This document shows, one piece after another, positions 1 to 11,900 of a stretch of 64,000 bases of DNA. Origin of the DNA: Klebsiella oxytoca NBRC 105695 (lineage in GTDB: Bacteria; Pseudomonadota; Gammaproteobacteria; Enterobacterales; Enterobacteriaceae); contig NZ_BCZK01000013.1 of assembly GCF_001598695.1 (NCBI RefSeq), forward strand, positions 62,001 to 126,000. Direction: 5' to 3'. The notes beneath the pieces were generated by a model that ran no database searches, was not told where the DNA came from, and saw nothing but the letters and a program-made list of their open reading frames with translations. The first letter of the stretch is position 1; each line of letters starts with the position of its first letter. Made by a program: the position numbers and the translations under genes.

Positions 1-516
1 AACGGCACTCTGCTGCAGGAGCTGTTCTCACGCGACGGTATCGGCACTCAGATAGTGATGGAGAGCGCCGAGCAGATCCGCCGCGCCACCATTAACGACA
101 TCGGCGGCATCCTTGAGCTGATAAGCCCGCTGGAGCAGCAGGGCATTCTGGTCAGGCGTTCTCGCGAACAGCTGGAGATGGAAATCGATAAGTTCACCAT
201 TATTCAGCGCGACAACACCACCATCGCCTGCGCCGCGCTCTATCCTTTCCCGGAAGAGAAGATCGGCGAAATGGCCTGCGTGGCGGTGCATCCGGACTAC
301 CGCAGCTCATCGCGCGGCGAAGTGCTGCTCGAACGAATTGCCGCGCAGGCGAAGCAAATGGGCCTCAGCAAACTGTTTGTTCTGACAACCCGCAGCATTC
401 ACTGGTTCCAGGAGCGCGGATTTACGCCGGTAGACGTTGACCTGCTGCCGGAGAGCAAAAAAGAGATGTACAACTACCAGCGCCGCTCCAAGGTGTTGAT
501 GGCAGACCTGGCCTGA
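1..516 (+). CDS. argA: N-acetylglutamate synthase, 3' part
   Basis: This is the C-terminal 171 residues of amino-acid N-acetyltransferase, which acetylates glutamate with acetyl-CoA as the first step of arginine synthesis in the cytoplasm. The frame is open from base 1, so the amino-acid-kinase-like N-terminal domain lies outside the window. The part present is the GNAT domain: a beta-strand run '[27 protein letters not shown]' region carries the acetyl-CoA loop, and the end '[29 protein letters not shown]' region is typical of ArgA. It converges on recD with 39 bases between the stops, the same arrangement as E. coli. Any ATG or GTG start inside the window would be internal. Confidence 0.95.
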   Translation, partial: NGTLLQELFSRDGIGTQIVMESAEQIRRATINDIGGILELISPLEQQGILVRRSREQLEMEIDKFTIIQRDNTTIACAALYPFPEEKIGEMACVAVHPDYRSSSRGEVLLERIAAQAKQMGLSKLFVLTTRSIHWFQERGFTPVDVDLLPESKKEMYNYQRRSKVLMADLA

Positions 517-555
517 TTATCTCCCCGGAAAGCGCATGGCTGACCGGGGAAAACA

Positions 556-2391
556 TCACTGAGCGGAAAAAATATCCGCCAGGCCGCTGCGTCGTTCGGT
601 ACGCGCGACAACCGCCTGGGTCAGTACCTGCTCATCGGCATAGATCGACAGCTGCCGTTTCGCGCGAGTTATAGCGGTATAAACCAGCTCGCGGGTCACC
701 AGCGGCACGCTGCGCGAAGGCAGGATCAGCGCCGCGTGATCGAACTCCGACCCCTGCGATTTATGCACCGTCATCGCCCAGGCGGTATCATGCTCCGGCA
801 GACGACTCGGCTGTACCGACTTGATGCTGCCATCAGGCATCGGGAACCAGACGCGCAGGCCACCCCCTCTTTCCAGCGCGATACCGATATCGCCGTTAAA
901 CAGCCCCAGCGCGCTGTCGTTGCGCGAGATCATCACCGGCCGACCTTCATACCAGCGCGAATGGCGCGGTAACGTAATCGCCCGCTTGCGGTTGAGCATC
1001 TGCTCCAGCTGTTCATTAACTCCACTGACGCCATACGGGCCCTCGCGCAGCGCGCACAGCAGCTGGAATTCGCCAAAAGCGGCGATCATCTCTTCGGGCT
1101 CTGCCCGAGCGCGCAGCAGTTGCAGGAAGCGGCCGTAGCCCGCCTGCGCCTGATTCAGCATCGCTTCATACTCTTCGGTGGCGCTCAGCGGATACAGAGC
1201 GATATCGTCAAATGACTGGCGCAGCGTTGCGCGTACCGCGCTACGATCGCCGCTGTTCACCGCCCAGGCCAGCTGGCCGATACCGGAATGGCGACCGAAA
1301 CGGTAGCTTTTCTGCAGCAGGCACAGGCTATCGCGGAGCGAACCGGCCATATTACCCTCGCCTGCCGGAACCGACTGGCCGGTTAACCGGGCGAGCTGCG
1401 TCGCCCGCTCCGGGGTATAGCCTGCATTAACCCACGCGCAGATATCGCCGAGCACGGCCCCGGCCTCGACCGAAGCCAGCTGATCGCGGTCGCCAAGGAA
1501 AATCACCCTTCCGTGCTCAGGCAGCGCATCGATCAGGCGCGACATCATCGGCAGGTCAATCATTGAGGCTTCATCGACCACCAGCACATCAAGATGCAGC
1601 GGGTTTCCGCTGTGATAGCGCATCCGCTGGCTTCCCGGCTGCGCGCCCAGCAGGCGATGGAGGGTACTGGCTTCGGTGGGCACCAGCGCCTTTTGTTCGT
1701 CGGTGAGAGGAAGACGGCGCAGCGCAGCGCCAAGGGACTCGGTCAGGCGCGCCGCGGCTTTACCGGTCGGCGCAGCCAGGCGAATACGGCAGCGCGGGCT
1801 GGAGAAGGTCTGGATCAGCGCGGCCAGGAGTTTAGCGACGGTCGTGGTTTTACCGGTGCCCGGTCCGCCGGAAATTACCGAAATCCGCCGGGTCAGGGCG
1901 ACAGCAGCCGCCACTTTTTGCCAGTCAGTTTCCTCTGCGGGCGGAAACAGCGCGTCGAGCGTCGCTGCCAGCCGGGCTTCATCCACCTCCAGCACCTGAT
2001 TGGCTTCATTGAAAAAGCGCGCGACGGTTAATTCGTTGCGCCACATGCGGTTAAGGTAAAGCCGATCGCCGCAGAGAATCATCGGCGCTGGCCGCTCTCC
2101 GCAGCTGACGGCCTCGGAATCATTGAGCAGCGGCAGCCAGCCGTCCGGCGCGCCGGTCAGTTCAAGAATTTGCTCGCTCAGGCCACCTGCTTTAGCCTTC
2201 AACAGTTCATCATCGACAAGACGCGAAATCGGCAGGCAGACGTGCCCTTCACCAGCATCGCGACTGAGGATCGCCGCGACCAGCTTCACCGCCGGATGCG
2301 CTTCTTGCGCCACCATTAGCGCAAACTGAACGTCCAGCGGGCGCAGCAGTCGCTGCTCAACCGCCTGCAGCAATAGTTCATCCAGGTTCAT
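556..2391 (-). CDS. recD: Exonuclease V subunit RecD (5'-3' helicase)
   Basis: RecD is the fast 5'-3' SF1B helicase motor of the RecBCD complex that processes double-strand breaks and is the subunit altered at Chi sites. The 611-residue length matches the E. coli protein (about 608). Walker A GGPGTGKT is at residues 175-182, a DEAS motif II follows, and the C-terminal 'HKSQGSEF' motif is present before the final 'YTAITRAK' helicase motif VI. The ATG overlaps the recB stop by four bases (ATGA type), so translation is probably coupled. It is the last gene of the ptrA-recB-recD unit. Confidence 0.98.
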   Translation of the reverse strand: MNLDELLLQAVEQRLLRPLDVQFALMVAQEAHPAVKLVAAILSRDAGEGHVCLPISRLVDDELLKAKAGGLSEQILELTGAPDGWLPLLNDSEAVSCGERPAPMILCGDRLYLNRMWRNELTVARFFNEANQVLEVDEARLAATLDALFPPAEETDWQKVAAAVALTRRISVISGGPGTGKTTTVAKLLAALIQTFSSPRCRIRLAAPTGKAAARLTESLGAALRRLPLTDEQKALVPTEASTLHRLLGAQPGSQRMRYHSGNPLHLDVLVVDEASMIDLPMMSRLIDALPEHGRVIFLGDRDQLASVEAGAVLGDICAWVNAGYTPERATQLARLTGQSVPAGEGNMAGSLRDSLCLLQKSYRFGRHSGIGQLAWAVNSGDRSAVRATLRQSFDDIALYPLSATEEYEAMLNQAQAGYGRFLQLLRARAEPEEMIAAFGEFQLLCALREGPYGVSGVNEQLEQMLNRKRAITLPRHSRWYEGRPVMISRNDSALGLFNGDIGIALERGGGLRVWFPMPDGSIKSVQPSRLPEHDTAWAMTVHKSQGSEFDHAALILPSRSVPLVTRELVYTAITRAKRQLSIYADEQVLTQAVVARTERRSGLADIFSAQ

Positions 2392-5300
2392 AGCGCCACC
2401 TCCTGAGTTTCTCCAGCAAACAGCGCATCAAGGCCGTCAATCAGCGGTCGCGCCGGACGGGTGGTAAAAATACCCTGCCCGCCGTCCTGTCCATCCATAC
2501 CGCGTAAAAAGAGATAAATGACGCCGCCAAAGTGGCGTTCGTAATCATAATCGGCAATACGGTGGCGCAGATAACGGTGCAGCGCCAGGCTGTAGAGCTG
2601 ATACTGCAAATCGTAACGATGGGTGCGCATAGCCTGCATCATCGCTTCCTGGGTATAGGCCTCGCGATCTTTCCCCAGCCAGTTGGATTTGTAATCCAGC
2701 AGGTAATAACGGCCGTTATGGCGAAATACCAGGTCAATAAAGCCTTTCAGCATACCGCGCACCTGGCGGAAATCGAGCATGGGGGTATCGACGGAGAGCG
2801 GATCGTACTGACGAATCAGCGCATCCAGGCGCAGCGGATCCAGAGGCTGCTCGATGGGCAGATAAAAAGCCATCTCCACCTGTTTATCACGCTCGCTAAG
2901 CTGATTCAGCGCGATCTCCGCGCCAGGGAGACGGGTACGCAGCACGCTGTCGAGCCATTCGGTCAGTACTGGGGCCCATTTCTCCTCGAAGCCGCTAAGC
3001 TGGAGCTTTTCCGCCATCCAGTCGGCTAGGACCGGCTGGGTGAAATCAATATCTTCAAACAGGCTGTGCAGAAACGTGCCTGGCGATGCTCCGCGCGGGA
3101 AGTGGTGCGGCGTAAGCTGCGGTTCTTCCGCCACATCGCCGACGCCTGCGGCATCGATATCCAGACGCGGTAAAAGGTCCTGCGCCGCGCTGTGTCCGTT
3201 TTGCTGCAGGCCGGAGTAGCTGGTGACGCGCCAGTCATCGCTCACCGAACGCTCAAGCAGACGCGCGGAGAGCGGCGGCAGCGCCGACTGTGGAGCCTGC
3301 CAGGGCGTCTGCGTCGTCGTCGCGGGGAGCTGCAGGGCGATATCCCCGCTGCAAAACGCCTGCAGTCGCGCCGTTAGCCCTGCGGCGTCCATCGCTTCTC
3401 CGCCCTGCAGCAGCCGCCCCAGCGCGCTGTGGTGAAAATCGCTGGCGCCGGGCTTGTCGCTGCGGCGGGGGCTAAGCGGCGCAACGCCCAGGCTGCAGTG
3501 CCAGACCGCCCGGGTCAGCGCAACGTACAGCAGACGTAAGTCTTCGGCCAAACGTTCGGCCTCAGCCAGCTCCATGCTGCCCTCATCCTGGCCCAGATCG
3601 AGCACGGCGGCAAAGGAGGTTCTGTCGTGATAAAACGCCTGATCCTGTTTGCGAAAACGCGCGATAAACGGCAGCCAGACCAGCGGATACTCCAGCCCTT
3701 TCGATTTATGGATGGTGACGATCTGCACCAGATGCTTGTCGCTTTCCAGGCGCATCTGCTGGCTGGAGGCGTTGCTATCCGGCTCGGCGATATGCTGCGC
3801 CAGCCAGCGCACCAGCGCATGTTCGCTCTCCAGCTGGTTCGCCGCCTCCTGAAGCAGCTCGCTGATATGCAGGATATCGGTCAGGCGCCGCTCGCCGCCG
3901 TTGGTTGCGAGAAGGTTTTCTGCAATGCGCCGCGCGGTCATCAGCGCGCGCAGCATCGGCATAACGCCGCGCTGCCGCCAGACTTGCCGGTAGCTGCTAA
4001 ACTCTTCTACCAGCTCATCCCACGCCCGTTCGTTCTGATTGAGGTTTTCGATATCCTGCGCGTTAAGACCGAACATTGAGGTCGCCAGCGCGCTGCGCAG
4101 GGTATTCTCGCGCTCGGGGGCCAGCACCGCCTGCAGCAGCCACAGCAGCTCCTGCGCCTCCGGCGTTTCAAACACGCTATCGCGGTTGGAGAGATAGACG
4201 GAAGGAATCGACAGCAGCTGGAGGGCATCGCGAATTAACGACGCCTCCTGACGATTGCGCACCAGCACCGTGATGTCTGAAGCCCGCACGGGTTCAGCTT
4301 TTTCACCGCGCCACAGCAGCGCCTTGCCCTGCTGGCCCGCGCTTAGCCAGTCACGAATTTGCGCCGCGCACAGCTGGGCCATAAACGTCTGGTAATCCCC
4401 TGCGCCCACGGCCTCGCCCGGCATCAGCCAGATATTCATCGCCGGAACCGCCGTATCATCAACGGTAAAGCGCAGCCCCTGATTTTTCTCGGCCGATTTC
4501 ACCGGCAGGAACGGGATTTCGCGAAACATAAAAGGGTTATCGCTGAGGCTAAACAGGCGATTGACGCTGTCAACCATCCCCGGGGCGGAGCGCCAGTTGG
4601 TATCGAGCGTATAGTGAGCGGTGACGTCTCCACGCGCTTTCATGTAGGTAAAGATATCCGCGCCGCGGAAGGCGTAAATAGCCTGTTTAGGGTCGCCAAT
4701 CAGCAGCAGCGCGGTATCCGCCTGGCGCCGCCAGATGCGGCGAAAGATTCGGTACTGCTGCGGGTCGGTATCCTGAAACTCATCGATCATCGCCACCGGG
4801 AAGCGCTGACGAATCGCGCTGGCCAGCGCTTCTCCGCTCTCTCCGCGCAGGGCGTCATCCAGGCGGCTAAGCATATCGTCAAATCCCAGCTCGCCGCGGC
4901 GGCGTTTTTCCCGCGCGACCGCCTCGCGGATTTCAACCATCGCCCTGGCGATCACCAGATCGGTCAGGGTTAACGGTGTCGCCAGCAGCGCTTCTATCGC
5001 GCTGAACAGCGGGTGTACCGCCGGTGCGCCGTCCGCTTTGGTGCGCTCAAGCAAGAAGGGCTGAGAGAACTTCTCCAGCGCATCCGGCAGCTGGTAGCTC
5101 AAAGTCTCTTCCTGGGCCCAGGCGGTCACTTTTTCCAGCCATTTGCCCTGATTACCGCGATTGAACTTGCGCCGGTCGAGACCGGAGGTTTCCAGTACCG
5201 CCTCAATCTCGCTCGCCTGTTCCAGCCACTGCTGTTTGAGCACGTTAATGCGTTCAATAATTTGCTGGTGGCGTTCGGCCAGCGTTTCTTCAGCAGGGGG

Positions 5301-5933
5301 CGGAGATTTTAGCTGCGGCGCCTCTCCTTGCAGCCAGCGATCGATGGATTTCAACAGGTCGCGCGGCCCTTTCCACGCCTCGTGGATAACCGCAGCAATT
5401 TCGCGCGGCAGCGGATAGCAGTGGCGACGCCAGAAGTCGGCGCAGGCCTGATAGCGCAGGCGGGATTCATCTTCAATCAGCTGCAGTTCGAACAGCATGC
5501 CGGACTCAAAGGCGTTAAGGCTCAGCATCCGCTGGCAGAACCCGTGAATGGTAAATACCGCTGCTTCATCCATCTGGCGTTCGGCCAGCAGCAGCGTTTG
5601 CGCCGCCTGGGCTTTATCGTCAATTTCCGCCAGCAGCCCGGCATAAAGAGGATTGTCGGTGCTTTCGCGCAGGCAGGCGATCCGCAGCTCGTGGATATTG
5701 CTGCGGATACGTCCGCGCAGCTCTTCGGTCGCCGCTTCGGTAAAGGTCACCACCAGCAGCTCTTCGACGCTGATCTGCCGGGGGAAAGCGGATTCACCGC
5801 CCAGCCCCAGCAACAGCCGCAGATAGAGCGCGGCGATGGTAAACGTTTTTCCGGTGCCCGCAGAGGCTTCTATCAGGCGCTCGCCCGTCAGGGGCAAGCG
5901 CAGTGGGTCAAGAGACTCGGCGGTGTCGGTCAT
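2388..5933 (-). CDS. recB: Exonuclease V subunit RecB (3'-5' helicase and nuclease)
   Basis: RecB is the 3'-5' SF1A helicase and the only nuclease of RecBCD; it also loads RecA after Chi. The 1181 residues match the family length. Walker A ASAGTGKT is at residues 23-30, motif II reads DEFQDTD, and the C-terminal RecB nuclease domain has 'GFIDLVF' followed by '[10 protein letters not shown]', which supplies the metal-binding Asp and the Asp-Tyr-Lys catalytic motif. Start and stop each overlap the neighbouring gene by four bases (ptrA upstream, recD downstream). Nothing unusual is seen. Confidence 0.98.
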   Translation of the reverse strand: MTDTAESLDPLRLPLTGERLIEASAGTGKTFTIAALYLRLLLGLGGESAFPRQISVEELLVVTFTEAATEELRGRIRSNIHELRIACLRESTDNPLYAGLLAEIDDKAQAAQTLLLAERQMDEAAVFTIHGFCQRMLSLNAFESGMLFELQLIEDESRLRYQACADFWRRHCYPLPREIAAVIHEAWKGPRDLLKSIDRWLQGEAPQLKSPPPAEETLAERHQQIIERINVLKQQWLEQASEIEAVLETSGLDRRKFNRGNQGKWLEKVTAWAQEETLSYQLPDALEKFSQPFLLERTKADGAPAVHPLFSAIEALLATPLTLTDLVIARAMVEIREAVAREKRRRGELGFDDMLSRLDDALRGESGEALASAIRQRFPVAMIDEFQDTDPQQYRIFRRIWRRQADTALLLIGDPKQAIYAFRGADIFTYMKARGDVTAHYTLDTNWRSAPGMVDSVNRLFSLSDNPFMFREIPFLPVKSAEKNQGLRFTVDDTAVPAMNIWLMPGEAVGAGDYQTFMAQLCAAQIRDWLSAGQQGKALLWRGEKAEPVRASDITVLVRNRQEASLIRDALQLLSIPSVYLSNRDSVFETPEAQELLWLLQAVLAPERENTLRSALATSMFGLNAQDIENLNQNERAWDELVEEFSSYRQVWRQRGVMPMLRALMTARRIAENLLATNGGERRLTDILHISELLQEAANQLESEHALVRWLAQHIAEPDSNASSQQMRLESDKHLVQIVTIHKSKGLEYPLVWLPFIARFRKQDQAFYHDRTSFAAVLDLGQDEGSMELAEAERLAEDLRLLYVALTRAVWHCSLGVAPLSPRRSDKPGASDFHHSALGRLLQGGEAMDAAGLTARLQAFCSGDIALQLPATTTQTPWQAPQSALPPLSARLLERSVSDDWRVTSYSGLQQNGHSAAQDLLPRLDIDAAGVGDVAEEPQLTPHHFPRGASPGTFLHSLFEDIDFTQPVLADWMAEKLQLSGFEEKWAPVLTEWLDSVLRTRLPGAEIALNQLSERDKQVEMAFYLPIEQPLDPLRLDALIRQYDPLSVDTPMLDFRQVRGMLKGFIDLVFRHNGRYYLLDYKSNWLGKDREAYTQEAMMQAMRTHRYDLQYQLYSLALHRYLRHRIADYDYERHFGGVIYLFLRGMDGQDGGQGIFTTRPARPLIDGLDALFAGETQEVAL

Positions 5934-8815
5934 TCATTCTCTCGCATCAGGGGTAAGGATTTCTGCAACGCGCTGACGTTCTCCCAGACTTTGCCATCCT
6001 GCGGATGCGCGTATTCCGCCTTGCCATTCTGGCTACCGGAAACCTGGGAGAGAATTGCCATGCCCTGCGGATCCACCACCGTCTGATGGAAGAAGTCGGC
6101 AAGCTTTTGCGGCGTCAGCAGTTTAATCTGAGCCACTACTTTATCACGTGAATCGAAGCGCATATTACCGCGATCGAAATCTTTGCTCAGCTTCGATGCT
6201 TCATCGCCCAGCGTTTGCGGCGCCTCCAGCATCTGACTGATGACCGTCTGCTGAATCTGCGCAAACTCTTCCGGCTTCATCGCCCGCAGTTTGGCTTCCG
6301 CTGTGGGGAAGAAGGCCTGGAAGCGCTGCCAGAGGAAAGCCGGCTGCTTATCGTTGCTTTGCAGCAGGAAGCCCATTCCCCACTGGCGGCCCACGTTCAT
6401 CGAGAAGGCGAAGACCGCGTATCCCAGCTGCTCTTCCGTACGCAGCTGGTTGTAGAACCACGGCTGGACGATCTGCCCGAGAAGCGAGCTGGCAGCTGAG
6501 CTGGCGTATTCGTCCAGGTTCGGCGGCGCGAAGACAGCGGCAAGGGCGGAGTCGGTGCTGTTACCCGCTTTCTCAAAAATCGCCAGCTGCTTGCGATCAA
6601 CCAGTACGTCTTTGTTGCGGCACCATTCGTTGCCGTCCGCCCCCAGCTGTTTTTGGATCTGGCGGGCCATCGCCGTTGACCGTTCGGCGGTAAGGTTACC
6701 GATGACCAGCAGCTCCGGTCGCCCTTTCGCCTTGAGGTTATCGCGATACTCCAGCACCTCTTTCAGCGTAATCGACGGCAGCAGCGCCCGGCGATCTTCA
6801 CGCTGAAAGTACGGCACCTGTGAAACCATCTGAATCGGCATGATCGCCTGATCGTAGGCTTTGCCTTTGTCCGCCGAATCCATCATCTGCGCGTACCAGG
6901 ATTTGGCCTGCTCCAGCTGCTCTTCGGTTGGCGTATAGCTAAAGTAACCGTCCAGCAGGGCGTTAAACAGCTCTGGCAGATGCTGCGTATAGCCGTTGGC
7001 GTTAACCATCAGCCCGTTATTTGCACCGGTAGAGAAGCTGATGCCCCCAACCGCAGCCTGGTTGCTGAGCTGATCGAGCGCGATACCCGCCAGATAATCA
7101 TTGAGGGCAAACATCACCTGACGGCGGGCGCTGTCCATCGCCTGCGGGTTACGCAGCACCAGCGATATATCCGCTTTTGGTTCGCTGGCGAAGTACTGAC
7201 TCGGCGCGTAGATCACCCGCAGCGTCGGTTCATCGACAATCAGCTGCGGATGAGGGTAAGCCTTATCGCTTTTGATTAAGCTAAAATCGTCCGGAATATA
7301 GGGGTTCAGCACCGGCAGCCTGAGATCGATAGCACTGGACTTCTGCTGCCAGTCGGCAAAAGTCTGCTCGCTAATTTTATCCACCTGATAGGGCGCATTA
7401 ACGAAGTAGGCGGTCTTGTTATGCGGCTCTTTCGGGCTGATGTACCAGATACGGGCATTTTGCGGCGTCATCATCGCCAGACGGTCTTTGATCGCCTGCG
7501 GATCGTAGCGATCGGCGATGTTAACTACGTCCAGGGTATGTTCGACCGGCACGCGGATCATGGTGTCCGCCAGCCATTCGACGTAATCCATATTGCGGTT
7601 GATGGACGGGTAGCGGAAGTCGAGCGCCAGCACGTGGGCCAGTTCATCAAAATAGCGTTTATCAATTCCCTGGCTACGCAGCAGATTGAGGTAGCTGAAG
7701 ATGGCCGCGGTGACTTCATCGCGGTGCGCCAGGCCTTTGTCCGTCAGAGTAGCAGAAATAGCCAGCACCCCGCTGTTGCCGTTGACAACCGGGTCGGAGT
7801 CCGCGCGAATACCCTCAGCCAGCCCCTGCTTTTGCAGCCAATCAGAGAGCGTGCCGGGGCTGCGATTACCGATCATATAGGTCACCAGCTCGTCGGTTTT
7901 GCTGCGGAACTGGTCGCTATTGTTATCAATGCGGAACTCCACGCGCAGGACTTTACGCGGCATCGCCGGGACATAGTGAATGATGATGCCCTTCTGCGCA
8001 TCGGTCACCACCGGGACGGTTATTTCCGGTTTGCTGATATCGTGGTTCGGCACGCGACCGTAGGTGGCCGCCGCGATACTTGCCAGCTCCGGCAGAGGCT
8101 TGTTGCTGTAGATCACCGCCTTCATCAGGTTGGCGGAATACCAGCTATCGCGAAAGGCGTGCAGGGCATCAAGCACCGGCTTGCCGGGCTTGTCGCTCAG
8201 CGTTTCAAGGTTACCGCCGGAAAACTGCGAGCCGGGGTGCGCCGGGTTAATGGTTTCTGCGCTGACCTGCGCCATCCGCATCCCGTCGCGGCTGCGCGCC
8301 ATCGTCAGCTCGGCGTTGACCGCATTACGCTCGCGGTCGGCATATTTTTTATCCAGCAGCGGAGCGGCGATGGCGTCGGCCAGGCGATCGACCGCGCCGT
8401 CCAGAGCATCGTTTTCTACTTCAAGATAGAAGGCAGTGCGGTACGGAGCGGTACTGGCGTTATGGCTGCCGCCGTGCATTTTGAGATATTCGGCGAGGCT
8501 ATCCGGCTGCGGGTACTTTTTCGACCCCATCAGCGTCATATGCTCCAGGAAGTGGGCCAGTCCCTGATGCTCAGCGGGGTCCTGCAGCGACCCCACGGGA
8601 ACGACCAGCGCCGACAGCGATTTTACCGCCTGGGGATCGGAAACCAGCAGCACCACCATGCCGTTATCGAGGCGGATCGCCTGATATTGACGGGTATCTT
8701 TGTCGCTTTTACGGATGGTTTCCTGAATCGGTTGCCATCCGGTGTCTGCCTGACTTAACGGCGCCCAGAGGGCGGCCAGTAAAACAATAACCTTGAACCA
8801 TAAACTGCGGGGCAT
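5930..8815 (-). CDS. ptrA: Protease III (pitrilysin), periplasmic zinc protease
   Basis: Pitrilysin is a periplasmic M16 metallopeptidase that degrades small peptides such as insulin fragments. A signal peptide ends at about residue 23 (hydrophobic VIVLLAALWAPLSQA, then DTGW). The inverted zinc motif HxxEH is H88-F-L-E91-H92 and the third ligand is E169, numbering identical to the E. coli enzyme. Length 961 residues is normal, so both the catalytic and the inactive half are complete. It sits between recC and recB, the conserved and functionally unexplained enterobacterial order, and overlaps recB by four bases. Confidence 0.98.
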   Translation of the reverse strand: MPRSLWFKVIVLLAALWAPLSQADTGWQPIQETIRKSDKDTRQYQAIRLDNGMVVLLVSDPQAVKSLSALVVPVGSLQDPAEHQGLAHFLEHMTLMGSKKYPQPDSLAEYLKMHGGSHNASTAPYRTAFYLEVENDALDGAVDRLADAIAAPLLDKKYADRERNAVNAELTMARSRDGMRMAQVSAETINPAHPGSQFSGGNLETLSDKPGKPVLDALHAFRDSWYSANLMKAVIYSNKPLPELASIAAATYGRVPNHDISKPEITVPVVTDAQKGIIIHYVPAMPRKVLRVEFRIDNNSDQFRSKTDELVTYMIGNRSPGTLSDWLQKQGLAEGIRADSDPVVNGNSGVLAISATLTDKGLAHRDEVTAAIFSYLNLLRSQGIDKRYFDELAHVLALDFRYPSINRNMDYVEWLADTMIRVPVEHTLDVVNIADRYDPQAIKDRLAMMTPQNARIWYISPKEPHNKTAYFVNAPYQVDKISEQTFADWQQKSSAIDLRLPVLNPYIPDDFSLIKSDKAYPHPQLIVDEPTLRVIYAPSQYFASEPKADISLVLRNPQAMDSARRQVMFALNDYLAGIALDQLSNQAAVGGISFSTGANNGLMVNANGYTQHLPELFNALLDGYFSYTPTEEQLEQAKSWYAQMMDSADKGKAYDQAIMPIQMVSQVPYFQREDRRALLPSITLKEVLEYRDNLKAKGRPELLVIGNLTAERSTAMARQIQKQLGADGNEWCRNKDVLVDRKQLAIFEKAGNSTDSALAAVFAPPNLDEYASSAASSLLGQIVQPWFYNQLRTEEQLGYAVFAFSMNVGRQWGMGFLLQSNDKQPAFLWQRFQAFFPTAEAKLRAMKPEEFAQIQQTVISQMLEAPQTLGDEASKLSKDFDRGNMRFDSRDKVVAQIKLLTPQKLADFFHQTVVDPQGMAILSQVSGSQNGKAEYAHPQDGKVWENVSALQKSLPLMRENE

Positions 8816-8943
8816 TCACGGACCTCATCATTAACAAACCTGGCGCTGCACGCTATGCAGCCTTTATAAAACATCAGTCCGTGATTGGTTGCGCATCATA
8901 AATGAAGTGCCATCTATTGCGCAATTTTTATACTATTACAATG

Positions 8944-11900
8944 TTATTCGGACTGATGAAAACGAAACACCGGTAGCAAATAACGCTGCGTTTGCGTAAG
9001 GATCTCTTCATAGTATTCCGGCTCCAGGGTGCGCCACAGGCGCTGATACCAGACGTCGGCACCTTCGCCTCTGACCACCATGTTCCCTTCATAAGCCTGA
9101 AGAAATTTACTGCGCGCTTTTTGCTGCGTCTCTTCGTCCATTAACATGACATTCTTTTCGGCGTCATAACAGACTTTTAGCCATGCGCCGCCGCTTTCCG
9201 GCAGCAACAGCAGCGGTTTTGACATTCCCTGTAGGTAACCGTCAACGAGCTCATTCAGGTATTCCTGGGCCTGTTCCTGCGCCAGCGGGGGAAAGCGCCA
9301 CTCGCCTTCTTTGCGCACAAACAGCCGACTTTCGCCGCGACCGCCGCTAGCACAATAGACAAGATGCTCCAGCCAAAGTTGCATTCCCTGCGCCACGCTT
9401 AATAACGATGGCCGCCAGCGCAGCAAACCGTCGGATTGTACCTGCTGTAGCCAGCCAGTAATGTTGACTCCGTTACATTGCAGATCGATTTCCATGCTCT
9501 GCCCCGGTTGACGGCAGGCTATCACCCGCTCTGCCAGGTTCTGCATCTCCTGACGCTGCGTTTCCCAGGCCAGTTCGCCGAATGCGCCATAGGGTAGCTC
9601 CCCGGCGGCACGAAAACGGCGATACATTGCCGAGGCGTCCTGCTGCTCAATCAGCGTATTAAGCAACTGCTGGTTCAGCTGATAGCGACTCAGCCCTTCG
9701 AGGGTAAAAGGTTCATCGTCAGGGATCTCGCTCTCTTCCGAGCGGAAATTCACCCGCAGCCGCTGCTGAAAGAAGGCGCGTACCGGATGCTGCCAGAAGC
9801 GCAGCAGCTGTTCCAGAGGCAGGTGATCGAGTTCAGGGACCGGTAGCGGCTGGATAAACTCACCGTGGGCTTCCCCCTGCTGGCTGGCAGCCGCCAGCCA
9901 TTCCCGGGCATAGCTTTGATCTTCGTTCGCCAGAAAATTCGCGGCATCAAAAGGCATGCGGGTATGCAGATGAGTAATATGTTCTTTAACGCGACGCTCG
10001 CTGGCATCGCAATCCAGATCTTCGTCTCCTTCCAGGCAGTGGCTCTGACCGATATAGTCCGCCAGCTCCTGAACCAGAACCGAGGGATAGCGTTCGCTGT
10101 TATCCTGAATAGAACGGCCGATATAGCTGATATAGAGTTTCTGCTCGGCGGACATCAGGGCTTCAAGGAACAGATAGCGGTCGTCATCGCGACGGCTACG
10201 GTCGCCGCGCTGCGGCTTCTGACTCATCAGGTCAAAGCCCAGCGGCGCAAGCGTGCGCGGATAAACACCGTCGTTCATCCCCAGCAGGCAGACCACCTTG
10301 AAAGGAATCGAACGCATCGGCATCAGGGTGCAAATATTAACCGGCCCGGCGAGAAAGCGCTGGCTGATACGCTGCTGATCGAGGCGCTGGGACAGCTCAT
10401 CGCGCAGCAAGGAGAGCGGTACCGTTTCGCCATACTGGGCGTCGACGCCGCCGTCAATCACCGCCTGCCACTGCTGTTCTATCAGCGCGAGGGCGGCTTC
10501 CGTTTCGCTATCCGGGAGGAAAAAGTCGTTCAGCAGATCGCGGCATACCGGTAGCCACTCGGCCAGTGGCCGCTCCTGGGCCAGCCCGCGACGCCAGAGA
10601 TTAAGCTGCATCAGCAGCGATGCCAGGTTGCCCACCAGCTCGGCAATCAGCCCGCTCGACTCATCATAAGGCAGCACCGAGCGCCACTCACCCTCGCTGC
10701 TGTCCATGGCATAGCCCAATAACATGCGCGTCAGGCCAAAGCGCCAGGTATGCTGGCCGGTTGCCGGGAGGTCGAGTTCACGCACGTTGTCATCATCCAT
10801 CCCCCAGCGTACGCCGGATTCGTTCACCCACTGTCGCAGGTAGCGCAGCCCCTCTTCGTCAATGTTAAAGCGCGCCGCCAGCACCGGCACGTCAAGCAGC
10901 GCCAGCACATCTTCGCTGGCAAAGCGGCTATCGGGCAGCGAAAGGAGCGTGAGAAAGGCCTGCAGTGCCGGATGCGATTCACGGGCGCGTCGATCGGAAA
11001 TCGCCCACGGCAGCCAGCGTTCGCCGCTGGCGCTGCCGAAAACCGCCTGAATATACGGGCTATAGCTATCGATATCCGCCACCATGACGATAATATCGCG
11101 CGGCGTGAGCTCGGGATTCTCTTCGAGCATCGCCAGCAGCCGATCGTGCAGCACCTCAACTTCTCGCTGTGGGCTATGACAAACATGAATCGTCAGGCTG
11201 CGATCGTCCGCTGCCAATGGCCGCTTGCTGCCGCTATTGGCAAACTCTTCGGCGCTGCGCCCGGCCACGGCTTCATTGCGCAGTTCGAGAATGTCCGCCT
11301 GAAGATTATGCAGCAGGTTATCCGGCACAATATCGACAAAAGCGTCCAGCTCTTCATAGCGTTCAAGACCCGCCAGCAGGTAGATATAGTCGCGCCCCAG
11401 CTTACCCCAGGAGGCCAGTAGCGGGTTGCCGACATCCTGCTCACCGGCGTCGTTGAACAGCCCCGGCGCCTGTTCCGCATCGCGGAACAGTGGCAGCTCT
11501 CGCGCCGTTTCGCGGTGGTGGCGCCGCTGGCGGGACAGCAGTTTGGCCAGAAATGCCGGATCTTTGATGTCGCCCCAATAGTAGCGGCACGGGTTAGTGA
11601 AGAGGACATATACATCAACATGTTTACCCAGCGCCTGGAGCGCCTGCAGATACACCGGCGGCAGCGCCGATATTCCGCAAATAAAGACCCGCGATGGCAG
11701 CCCGGCGGGCGGCTGTTCGGCGTCTTCAAGCGCGCTGATAAAACGTTGGTACAAGTTGGCGCGATGCCACAGCGGCTGGCCCAGCTCAGCGGTATATTCC
11801 ACCAGCGCTTTCCACAGCGGCGCCTGCCACTCCTGCGCCTCTCCCAGCCCGTCAACGCGCTGGTCAGCCTCCCAGCGCATCAGCCACTCCGGGCGATAAA

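Noticed and set aside
7421-8758. 445-codon plus-strand frame opposite ptrA
   Set aside because: A shadow frame of a well-conserved protease gene in high-GC DNA; the protein has no domain pattern and no start signal.
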